From QQVM01 sp964544885 (lineage in GTDB: Bacteria; Bacteroidota; Bacteroidia; AKYH767-A; 2013-40CM-41-45): 64,000 nt of DNA. A model generated the notes under the pieces. The model did no database searches and had not been told where the DNA came from. It was given only the letters and a program-made list of their open reading frames with translations. Shown here one piece after another: positions 1-7,564 of the stretch. The position numbers and the translations under genes are program-made. Within the stretch, counting starts at the first letter, position 1, and every line of letters begins with the position of its first letter. The stretch lies in assembly GCA_964544885.1 (NCBI GenBank), contig CAZJDX010000018.1:9747-73746 (forward strand), read 5' to 3'.

Positions 1-222
1 GCCGATCATTGCAAGATCAGCAACAGTATCATCGGCCCCAATGTTTCCATCGGCGATCACACGACATTGAATTATGCTATTCTCAAAGATGCCATCATCG
101 GATCCTATTCTTCCATTGAAAATGCCGTATTGCACCATTCGGTTATCGGCAGTGATGCCGGTTTACACGGATTGAGCCAGTCTTTGAATCTGGGTGACAG
201 CACCGAAATCGACTTTGGGTGA
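1..222 (+). CDS. Sugar-phosphate nucleotidyltransferase, C-terminal fragment (5' end outside window)
   Basis: The frame is open from base 1 to a TGA at 220-222 and gives 73 residues. It reads as left-handed beta-helix hexapeptide repeats (IIGPNVSIGD, IIGSYSSIENA, VIGSDAG), which is how long-form glucose-1-phosphate thymidylyltransferases and related sugar nucleotidyltransferases end. The catalytic Rossmann part lies upstream of the window, so the exact substrate cannot be read. The likely role is making an NDP-sugar for surface polysaccharide, in line with other glycan genes in the window. glyA starts 64 bases downstream on the same strand. Confidence 0.7.
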   Translation, partial: ADHCKISNSIIGPNVSIGDHTTLNYAILKDAIIGSYSSIENAVLHHSVIGSDAGLHGLSQSLNLGDSTEIDFG

Positions 223-286
223 TCAACACAGGTTTTTATTCAACAATTCAAAAAGAAATTATCAGAAAAAAATTCCAACAAATTTT

Positions 287-1555
287 ATGAAAAGAGATAC
301 AGAAATATTCAGGTTAATCAATCAGGAGAAAAAGAGGCAGCAGCATGGCATTGAGCTGATCGCCTCGGAAAATTTTGTTAGTAAACAAGTCATGCAGGCC
401 ATGGGTTCCTGCCTCACGAATAAGTATGCTGAAGGCTATCCCGGAAAGCGGTATTACGGAGGATGTGAAGTGGTAGATAAAGTTGAGCAACTGGCGATCG
501 ACAGGGCTAAAACTCTTTTCAACGCGGAGTGGGTGAATGTTCAGCCGCATTCAGGAGCACAGGCCAACGCTGCCGTCATGCTTGCTAGCCTTAATCCGGG
601 AGATACCATACTTGGTTTTGACCTGTCTCATGGCGGGCACCTGACCCATGGTTCACCGGTAAACTTCAGCGGCAAATTATATAAGCCGGTTTTTTACGGA
701 GTGAAAGAAAAGACCGGCCGGGTAGATTATGATGCCATGGAGCAAACCGCGGGGCAAGAAAAACCAAAACTGATCATCGCCGGGGCTTCCTCTTATTCCC
801 GCGACTGGGATTATCCGAGAATGAGAAGGATCGCCGATAAGGTTGGCGCCTTACTCATGGCTGACATATCACATCCGGCAGGACTGATTGCCAGAGGTCT
901 TCTCAGTGATCCTTTACCTTTTTGCCATATCGTAACAACAACTACACACAAGACCCTCAGAGGTCCTCGCGGAGGGATGATCATGATTGGTAAAGATTTT
1001 GAAAATCCATGGGGATTGAAGACGCCAAAAGGTGAAACAAGAATGATGAGCGCGATACTTGACAGCGCCGTTTTTCCCGGCACCCAGGGCGGTCCGCTCG
1101 AACATATCATCGCGGCCAAAGCGGTGTCCTTTGGTGAAGCGCTTAGCGACGACTATCTTGAGTATTGTGTGCAGGTGGTGAAAAATGCGCAAGCCATGGC
1201 AAAAACTTTCATGGAGCTGGGATACCATGTGATCAGCGGAGGCACTGATAATCATTGCATGCTGATCGACCTGAGGTCAAAAAATCTGACAGGCAAACTG
1301 GCCGAAAACACGCTGGTAAAAGCGGATATCACGGTCAATAAAAACATGGTACCCTTCGACGATAAATCACCGTTTGTCACTTCAGGAATAAGGATCGGAA
1401 GTCCTGCGATGACATCCCGTGGCGTAAAAGAAAGGGATGCCATTAAGATCGTTGAACTGATAGACAAGGTTCTTATGAATCACGACAACGAAACCGAACT
1501 CAAGGCAATCAAAAAGAAAGTCAATACAATGATGGAAAAATTTCCCTTGTACTGA
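287..1555 (+). CDS. glyA: Serine hydroxymethyltransferase
   Basis: This cytosolic PLP enzyme interconverts serine and glycine with tetrahydrofolate, feeding one-carbon metabolism. The 422 residues match the usual bacterial length. Visible family marks are the N-terminal ELIASENFVS and YAEGYPGKRYYGG motifs and the PLP-lysine segment TTTTHKTLRGPRGG, with the Schiff-base lysine at about residue 222. I start at the ATG at 287, where the family begins (MKRDTEIFRLI); the frame is open further upstream but that part is not family sequence and overlaps the preceding gene. The stop abuts the stop of hmgA on the other strand with no spacer, so the two genes converge without a visible terminator. gcvT of the glycine cleavage system, a metabolic partner, lies about 12 kb away. 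Confidence 0.97.
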   Translation: MKRDTEIFRLINQEKKRQQHGIELIASENFVSKQVMQAMGSCLTNKYAEGYPGKRYYGGCEVVDKVEQLAIDRAKTLFNAEWVNVQPHSGAQANAAVMLASLNPGDTILGFDLSHGGHLTHGSPVNFSGKLYKPVFYGVKEKTGRVDYDAMEQTAGQEKPKLIIAGASSYSRDWDYPRMRRIADKVGALLMADISHPAGLIARGLLSDPLPFCHIVTTTTHKTLRGPRGGMIMIGKDFENPWGLKTPKGETRMMSAILDSAVFPGTQGGPLEHIIAAKAVSFGEALSDDYLEYCVQVVKNAQAMAKTFMELGYHVISGGTDNHCMLIDLRSKNLTGKLAENTLVKADITVNKNMVPFDDKSPFVTSGIRIGSPAMTSRGVKERDAIKIVELIDKVLMNHDNETELKAIKKKVNTMMEKFPLY

Positions 1556-2716
1556 TCATTTCTCGACCCAACTCTTGTAATAGTCGCCTTTCATGATCGA
1601 TAGGCCGTCTTTGGTTATCCACAGAGGCTTAAAGGTATCGATCATGACCGCAAGTTCTTTGGTCTCCTTCTGCCCTATTCCTTTTTCAACAGTGCCGGGA
1701 TGCGGTCCGTGTGGAATGCCGGCAGGATGAAGTGTCAGCATCCCTCTGGTCACGGCTTTCCGGCTCATAAAATCACCATCCACATAATAGAGAACTTCAT
1801 CGGAATCCACATTGCTGTGATTATACGGCACCGGAATCGCCAGAGGATGATAGTCGTAGAGACGAGGTACAAAGGAGCAAATCACATAATTATGCGCTTC
1901 AAAAGTCTGGTGAATGGGTGGAGGAAGATGAACCCTTCCCGTGATCGGCTCAAAGTCATGAATTGAAAGAGCCCATGGATAGAGATTTCCATCCCAGCCA
2001 ATCGCATCAAAGGGATGAGTCGCGTAGACATAGGGATACATCCTGCCCTCTTTCTTAATAAAGATTTGGAAGCGACCGCTTTCATCAACGGTTTTCAGAT
2101 TAACAGGTCTTCTGATATCTCTTTCGCAATATGGGGCATGCTCTTCCAGTTGTCCGTAGGCATTTCTGTAACGCTTGCAGGTTTCAATTACACTGAAGGA
2201 TTCCACAATCAGCAAACGGTTTGACGCGGTCTTGAATTCGATCTGATAAACAGTCCCTCTCGGGATGATGAGATAGTCACCATAGCCGAAAGAAAGTTCA
2301 CCGTAAATTGACTTCAACAAGCCCTCTCCTTCGTGGATGAAAATCATCTCATCGGCATCCGCATTCTTGAAAAAATAATCTTTCATTGACTGTCTTGGCG
2401 CAGCCAGTGAGATGTGAAGATCATGATTGATCATGATCGCCTTCCTGCTTTTCAGGTAATCGTCTTCCGGCTTGATCTCAAATCCTTCAAACCTTTCATG
2501 ACGCATGCAATACCTCATGGCGATCTCTGGTTCCACGCTATAGGAATCTCCTGTCTCAAGGATCATGGTCGGAGGATGGCAGTGATAGATGAGGGAATAC
2601 ACATTTGAGAAGCCATGAGTAGACACCAGCTCTTCAGCATATAAGGTTCCGTCCTTTTTTCTAAACTGAGTGTGACGCTTGGGAGGAATCTGTCCCAGAC
2701 TGTGATATTGAGGCAT
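1556..2716 (-). CDS. hmgA: Homogentisate 1,2-dioxygenase
   Basis: This cupin-fold non-haem iron enzyme opens the ring of homogentisate to maleylacetoacetate in tyrosine and phenylalanine breakdown. The 386 residues start with MPQYHSLGQIPPKRHTQFRK, a typical HmgA opening, and the C-terminal half holds the His/Glu-rich iron site (YNHSNVDSDEVLYYV and HPAGIPHGPHPG). The start is the ATG at 2716. A fumarylacetoacetate hydrolase-family gene, which could serve the last step of the same pathway, lies at 6476-7507, separated by a T9SS cargo gene. The 4-hydroxyphenylpyruvate dioxygenase that should make the substrate is not in the window. The gene converges tail-to-tail with glyA. Confidence 0.93.
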   Translation of the reverse strand: MPQYHSLGQIPPKRHTQFRKKDGTLYAEELVSTHGFSNVYSLIYHCHPPTMILETGDSYSVEPEIAMRYCMRHERFEGFEIKPEDDYLKSRKAIMINHDLHISLAAPRQSMKDYFFKNADADEMIFIHEGEGLLKSIYGELSFGYGDYLIIPRGTVYQIEFKTASNRLLIVESFSVIETCKRYRNAYGQLEEHAPYCERDIRRPVNLKTVDESGRFQIFIKKEGRMYPYVYATHPFDAIGWDGNLYPWALSIHDFEPITGRVHLPPPIHQTFEAHNYVICSFVPRLYDYHPLAIPVPYNHSNVDSDEVLYYVDGDFMSRKAVTRGMLTLHPAGIPHGPHPGTVEKGIGQKETKELAVMIDTFKPLWITKDGLSIMKGDYYKSWVEK

Positions 2717-3029
2717 AGTGAATTATTTATTTGTAAAAATAGATAATTCGGTAAAACCCGTCTACTTCAAAATGTAAGAAAAACATGAAAGATGTCATTC
2801 CGGACCGGTTCCGGCTGAATATTCCTTCCATGAGAGCCTGAATTATCAGCGGAATACATTCTTTCCTTTTTGAAACACATCATTTTAGCCTTTCCCGACA
2901 AAAGAGCCGGCACCTTACACTTGCAAGCTATGATTCCAATGGCTCCAACGTACCGGCCCTTACCGGGATTACTTTGTATCATAAAATTTTAACAGATTAT
3001 TGAATTATAATCTAAACGAACGAAGAACT
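2717..3029. other. Spacer between hmgA and the T9SS cargo gene
   Basis: This divergent intergenic stretch is about 310 bp. A TTACTTTG sequence at 2969-2976, a one-base variant of TAnnTTTG, could serve the plus-strand gene that starts at 3030. A 71-codon minus-strand frame inside it has no recognisable homology, and I do not call it a gene. Confidence 0.4.
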
Positions 3030-5783
3030 ATGAAAAAGTCGCGAATGCAGGTGCTTATAGAATTTTCCTCCCTGCTGTCACAGATCAGATCCACCGGAAA
3101 AGGGAGTCGGAAAAAAAATACTAATAACCGCAGATTCAGAAAGAATTCCGCCGCTGCAATACTTCTCATCAGCCTATGCACTTCTTCTTTCGCGGCTACC
3201 TATTATTCAAGAAGCAATGGAGGTAACTGGACAAGCGGAGCTACCTGGTCAACAGTAGGATATGGTAATCCTACAAACACAGGAACCTATCCGCAGGCAG
3301 GAGATGTAGCCAATATTGGTGACGGATATACCATTATGATCAATAGCAACGTCAGCTGTGCTACGCTGAACATAGGACAAGGAACTTCCGGCACACTTGA
3401 ATTCAACTCCCTTGGCAACCACTCACTGACCGTGAGCGGAAACGTCACAATCAATACCGGCGCGCGCTTCTGGTACAATACAGCGACAAACAGAATTCAT
3501 AATTGTACCATTGGAGGTAATTTCACAAATTATGGTACGGTTGATTTTTTCAGAAACTCTTCGCAGGCTGTCAACCTTACACTTAATACAACAACTAACT
3601 CAGTTATATCCGGTATCGGAAGCTGGGACCTGAACAGAGTAACCCTGAATAAAGCGGTTACCGGGGCACAGATGAATGTTCAGTCCAATGGTTTTGAAAC
3701 GGGAACAAAATTCTTCGCCGGAAACAGTGGCACATATATTCACAATAACACAGGCGTTTACGCGATTAATGCGGCGAATGGAAATTTCACCATCGGACCC
3801 AATATGGTTTTCCGTGTACCTCTGGGTACCATGTGGTTTTCCGCGGTCGCAACCGATGTGATCCTGCAAGGCGCACTCTATGTCAATGGAGGAACGGTCA
3901 GGATTGGTTCCAGTGCGGGAACGCAAGGACTGAGGACGGATCAGAACGGTACGGTGATCCCTTACCTGGAAGTGAGTAGCGGAACCCTTCTTGTTTATGG
4001 CGGTATCACCTATGGCGCATCTTCAGCATCGGAACCTTTCCGTTTCAATATGAGTGGTGGGAATATCCTGTTGAATGCCGGTGCTACCGGCACCAATCGA
4101 CAGGTATTCTATGTCAATGACCGCCCGGGAAGCAGCTTCACCATGACAGGAGGAATTATCACCCTTCAAAAGCCAAATACAAACGGTCCGCTTACCTTTG
4201 ACTTCAGTGTATGCGGCAGTTATGGTACAGTTGTCACAACAGGAGGAAATGTGATATTTGGTAATAACGTAACACAGTCCGGCAGCACCTTTAACTTCCG
4301 GCCATTTCCCAATGTTGTTCAGCCAAATTTCAGAATATCCGGGCAGACAACCAGAGTTGTCAATCTCAGAACGTCCTATAGTTCAACCGCTAATTTCAGA
4401 CTGAGAAGTCTGACTATAGACGCCAATAAGGTGTTTGACATCAGGTCCATCGGAGGCACACTGGGAGACAATAAAACGATGACCCTCACATCGACAGCGA
4501 ACGGCGCTGATGCACTGGTGAATCATGGTACGTTCACCGCACGCAACGGCACGGTCACCTTCAACCCGAGCGGTGCACAAGCCATAGGTGGCAGTGTGGT
4601 GACGACCTTCTATAACCTGTCGATCAATAACGTGAGCAATATCACGCTTAACCGTGCAGCCAATGTGAGCAATTACCTCAGCATGGTCAATGGCCGCCTG
4701 ATCACCACCAATACCAATGTGCTTACCTGTTTTGCAACAGCTAACGCGAACATAGGTTCGAACGCAAGCTATGTTGACGGACCCATGGTTCATACCATAG
4801 CGACAAGCGCGAACATCAACAAGACCTTTCCAATCGGGAAAGCAGGTCAATACAGACCGGCGGTTCTTAACATCAGTCACCTGAATTCAACTTCCGTCAC
4901 TTACAGGGGAGAAGTGTTCAATGCACCGGCATCCGGACTTCCGTTCGGCCTCCCTCCCAGCATTGCAAATGTTTCAAACGTTCGATACTTCAGATTTACC
5001 AGGCAGCTCGTAAACAATTTCAATACCGGTAGGATCACCCTGTATTATAGTTCAGATGACGGGGTCGCCGATCGGAACTCACTGCTTGTTGCACAGGACG
5101 ATGGTACTTCCATGTGGGAAAATCATGGCGGTGTGGCAACAGCCAACTGGACAGGAAGCATTACATCAAACTCATTCAACAAATTCAACACCTACTTCGC
5201 ACTTGGTAACCCTCCCGGCGGAGGGAATCCATTACCGGTTGAGCTTGTCAGTTTCTCCGGAAAATTAAACAAGCGAAAAGTAGACCTGAACTGGATTACG
5301 GAAACAGAGATCAACAACGATTATTTCACGATAGAACGTTCAGCGGACAATATCAACTTTACGGAGATTGACATTGTGAATGGCCATGGTAACTCAACCG
5401 TCAGGCACAACTATTCATATGCAGACATGAGTCCTTTGAGAGGAATCTCCTACTACAGGTTAAAGCAAACCGATTATGACGGGCGAAGCGAATATCTTCC
5501 AACCATCGTTATAAACAACATATTACCCAGGGAATTCGCCGTATATCCTAACCCGGCGCCATCAGCCAGAATTGAATTCAGTTACGATACAGATCAGTTA
5601 TCCTATTATGAGGTAACGGTACAGGATATACAGGGAAAAATCATCCCTTCCACTCTGGTGGCGGAATCAGGCGGCAAATCAATACTCAGGGTGGACGAAT
5701 CGCACATCCAGCCGGGGTCAATGTATTTTGTCAAAGTGAGTGATGGAAAAGAGATCAGTCAGCAGAAGGTTATTCTGTATTAA
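3030..5783 (+). CDS. T9SS type A sorting-domain protein, beta-helix-like secreted protein
   Basis: This is a 917-residue exported protein. From about residue 60 it carries repeated Gly/Asn/Thr-rich segments (GNWTSGATWS, LTVSGNVTIN) like parallel beta-helix surface proteins of Bacteroidota. The last ~85 residues, from FAVYPNPAPSARIEFSY to QQKVILY, are a type A T9SS sorting domain, so it should cross the outer membrane and be anchored or released. The ATG at 3030 is preferred over an upstream TTG at 3000. Even so, the hydrophobic signal (AAAILLISLCTSSFA) starts only about 40 residues in, after a long basic segment (RKKNTNNRRFRK), which is an unusually extended n-region. A strong terminator follows the stop. 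No enzyme motif is visible, so the role (adhesin or structural) is open. Confidence 0.8.
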   Translation: MKKSRMQVLIEFSSLLSQIRSTGKGSRKKNTNNRRFRKNSAAAILLISLCTSSFAATYYSRSNGGNWTSGATWSTVGYGNPTNTGTYPQAGDVANIGDGYTIMINSNVSCATLNIGQGTSGTLEFNSLGNHSLTVSGNVTINTGARFWYNTATNRIHNCTIGGNFTNYGTVDFFRNSSQAVNLTLNTTTNSVISGIGSWDLNRVTLNKAVTGAQMNVQSNGFETGTKFFAGNSGTYIHNNTGVYAINAANGNFTIGPNMVFRVPLGTMWFSAVATDVILQGALYVNGGTVRIGSSAGTQGLRTDQNGTVIPYLEVSSGTLLVYGGITYGASSASEPFRFNMSGGNILLNAGATGTNRQVFYVNDRPGSSFTMTGGIITLQKPNTNGPLTFDFSVCGSYGTVVTTGGNVIFGNNVTQSGSTFNFRPFPNVVQPNFRISGQTTRVVNLRTSYSSTANFRLRSLTIDANKVFDIRSIGGTLGDNKTMTLTSTANGADALVNHGTFTARNGTVTFNPSGAQAIGGSVVTTFYNLSINNVSNITLNRAANVSNYLSMVNGRLITTNTNVLTCFATANANIGSNASYVDGPMVHTIATSANINKTFPIGKAGQYRPAVLNISHLNSTSVTYRGEVFNAPASGLPFGLPPSIANVSNVRYFRFTRQLVNNFNTGRITLYYSSDDGVADRNSLLVAQDDGTSMWENHGGVATANWTGSITSNSFNKFNTYFALGNPPGGGNPLPVELVSFSGKLNKRKVDLNWITETEINNDYFTIERSADNINFTEIDIVNGHGNSTVRHNYSYADMSPLRGISYYRLKQTDYDGRSEYLPTIVINNILPREFAVYPNPAPSARIEFSYDTDQLSYYEVTVQDIQGKIIPSTLVAESGGKSILRVDESHIQPGSMYFVKVSDGKEISQQKVILY

Positions 5784-5823
5784 AGATAGTTTTCATGGTT
5801 AGTTAGTTTTAATGGTTAGATGG

Positions 5824-5848
5824 AAAGGGGCCCTGAGAAGGCCCTTTT
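5824..5848 (+). terminator. Rho-independent terminator after the T9SS cargo gene
   Basis: A 9-bp stem (AAAGGGGCC pairing with GGCCCTTTT, one G-U pair) encloses a 7-nt loop, and the 3' arm runs straight into a T-run. It lies 40 bp after the stop of the gene at 3030-5783. Confidence 0.8.
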
Positions 5849-5934
5849 TCATTTTAATATAGAGATCTTCTTCAGTCTCCGCCATTTTAAAATCATGGTG
5901 CGGGATGAAAAGGAAGAAAAGAAATATTCAAAGC

Positions 5935-6208
5935 TTTTGTGAAGTTTTCATTGTAAATGTCCCCTTGAAAACGAATATAATACTCCCCGGGGGCGCTCAT
6001 TATAAGACTAATGTGCCCCAAGGCGTTTTTTCACCTTGCATCACTATGATCAATAAAGCTTATGTGTTTATGAAAATTATGACTGAAGCCATTCAGGAAG
6101 CCCCTTTTTTCCCCTCCTGGAAGTAACCGGTCGCCCGGCAGTCTTACAAAATTCACAAATCACTCTATTCGTGACTACAATTCAAACCGCGTATATGAAG
6201 GATAATTA
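5935..6208 (+). repeat. Dispersed intergenic repeat, copy A
   Basis: About 270 bp of this spacer are collinear with the minus strand of 60805-61074. Shared exact blocks, in the same order, are TTTTGTGAA (5935-5943), GAATATAAT (5973-5981), CCCCGGGGGC (5985-5994), TTCACCTTGC (6030-6039), AAATTATGACTGA (6074-6086), CAGGAAGCCCCTT (6094-6106), CCCCTCCTG (6111-6119), CAATTCAAACCGC (6178-6190) and ATGAAGGATA (6195-6204). Spacing between blocks is kept to within a few bases. A 73-codon frame runs from 5905 to 6126, but it is interrupted in copy B, so coding is not supported. No terminal inverted repeats or target duplication are evident. Confidence 0.8.
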
Positions 6209-6450
6209 TTGTACCCCTAAGAAAGATTATACCATCCGATACCCATTCATATTCCTTTGCTGATTCGATCGGGTATTTAGCTTCTGCAGAATAGCGGTAC
6301 TATACCTACAAAGCGAATTACCCCTTAGACAAGGCCTTAAACGATTTTTTCATTTAAAATGTCTGATTCGTCGTGAGAGATGTTTGTCAGATATTTCAAC
6401 TGACTCATTTCCCATTGTAAAAGATTATCTCATGGATCGGACTGTTTTCG
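6209..6450. other. Rest of the 5.8-6.5 kb spacer
   Basis: No gene or RNA is recognised here. It may contain a more diverged continuation of the dispersed repeat, but similarity to copy B fades after about 6208. Confidence 0.3.
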
Positions 6451-6458
6451 TATTTTTG
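6451..6458 (+). promoter_or_regulatory. Bacteroidota -7 element (TATTTTTG)
   Basis: This is an exact TAnnTTTG match that ends 17 nt before the ATG at 6476. No TTTG -33 element sits at the expected spacing. Confidence 0.5.
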
Positions 6459-6475
6459 CGGAATAAGCAAGCAAT

Positions 6476-7507
6476 ATGAAATTAGTCACCTTTCGTGAAG
6501 GCAAGACCTCAGAAGCAGGCCTTCTTTTCAAGGGGAAAATCTATTCCCTGCAGGCCAATGCCAGGAACCTTAACTTAGCTCAATTGCCTCAAGGCATGCT
6601 GGCGTTTTTGCAGGGTGGGGAGCCATATATGCAGATCGCCCGGCAAATCGAAGATGCCATCAGAAACGGGAATCCGGCCGTAAAGGCCTCTTCAGCTGCA
6701 GAGGATGACCTGCTCGCGCCGGTCCCTGATCCCACCAGTTGCCGTGATGGCTATGCTTTCCGCCAACATGTGGAAGCTGCCAGGAGGAACCGTAAGGTGG
6801 AGATGATCCCGGAATTCGACCAGTATCCTATCTTTTATTTTACCAATCACAATGCGGTCCAGGGTCCGGGAGAGGTCTTCTGCATGTCCGATCACTTCGA
6901 CAAACTGGATTTTGAACTTGAAGTCTGCGTGGTCATTGGTAAGAAGGGAAGGAATATCAAGGCATCGGAGGCGGATCAATATATTGCCGGCTTCATGATC
7001 ATGAATGACCTTAGCGCCAGGACCCTTCAAATGGAAGAGATGAAGCTGAACCTTGGACCTGCAAAAGGAAAGGATTTCAGTACCGCTACCGGACCCTGGC
7101 TGGTAACACCTGATGAACTCAGTAAATTCCTGGTGCCGCCTAAACCGGGGCATACAGGAAATGCGTATGATCTGAAAATGGAATGCAGGGTGAATGGCAA
7201 GCTGGTAAGCTCAGGGAATATGAAGGATATGGACTGGACCTTTGCTGAGATCATTGAACGCTGCGCTTATGGCGTGGATATACTTCCGGGAGATATAATC
7301 GGATCCGGAACAGTAGGAACAGGTTGTTTTCTTGAACTTAACGGCACAGGACTGCTGAACGATCCTTCCTATCAAACACAATGGTTACAGGAAGGTGATC
7401 TGGTGGAAATGAATATTGATCAACTCGGAGTGCTCAGAAATACCATCAGAAGAGATCCTGACAATTTCAGCATCCTCGCCCTGAAAAAAATTTCCCATAC
7501 GGTATAG
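6476..7507 (+). CDS. Fumarylacetoacetate hydrolase family protein
   Basis: This 343-residue cytosolic enzyme has the FAH C-terminal fold. The acidic metal-site residues sit in FELEVCVVIG (about residues 146-155) and MNDLSAR (about 175-181), followed by the family GDIIGSGTVGTGC segment and an EGDLVEMNIDQLG end. The family cleaves C-C bonds in acylpyruvate-like compounds. Closeness to hmgA (3.8 kb away) makes fumarylacetoacetase in tyrosine catabolism the best guess, though family members also act on other substrates and the sequence alone does not settle this. The start ATG lies 17 nt after a TAnnTTTG element. A short GC-rich hairpin follows the stop, then rel. Confidence 0.85.
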   Translation: MKLVTFREGKTSEAGLLFKGKIYSLQANARNLNLAQLPQGMLAFLQGGEPYMQIARQIEDAIRNGNPAVKASSAAEDDLLAPVPDPTSCRDGYAFRQHVEAARRNRKVEMIPEFDQYPIFYFTNHNAVQGPGEVFCMSDHFDKLDFELEVCVVIGKKGRNIKASEADQYIAGFMIMNDLSARTLQMEEMKLNLGPAKGKDFSTATGPWLVTPDELSKFLVPPKPGHTGNAYDLKMECRVNGKLVSSGNMKDMDWTFAEIIERCAYGVDILPGDIIGSGTVGTGCFLELNGTGLLNDPSYQTQWLQEGDLVEMNIDQLGVLRNTIRRDPDNFSILALKKISHTV

Positions 7508-7508
7508 A

Positions 7509-7524
7509 CCGGAGAAAGCTCCGG
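7509..7524 (+). other. Short hairpin between the FAH-family gene and rel
   Basis: CCGGAG-AAAG-CTCCGG is a perfect 6-bp stem with a tetraloop two bases after the stop codon. It has no T-run, so it may stabilise a 3' end rather than terminate transcription. Confidence 0.35.
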
Positions 7525-7564
7525 ATCATCAGACTTACCCTGCGTAAACAACCGGTAAATTCAA

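Noticed and set aside
811..1255. Overlapping minus-strand frames of about 100 codons inside glyA
   Set aside because: They are shadows of a well-supported coding sequence with no family resemblance.
2750..2970. Possible third copy of the dispersed repeat on the minus strand
   Set aside because: A few short matches (AATTCA, ATGGAAGGAATATT-like) line up in order, but without long exact blocks and with altered spacing. A computed alignment would be needed.
4383..4880. 165-codon minus-strand frame inside the T9SS cargo gene
   Set aside because: It is antisense to a repetitive beta-rich gene, with Cys/His/Arg-rich composition typical of shadow frames.
5905..6126. 73-codon plus-strand frame as a small gene
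   Set aside because: It lies inside repeat copy A, and the matching frame in copy B has stops, so conservation does not follow codons.
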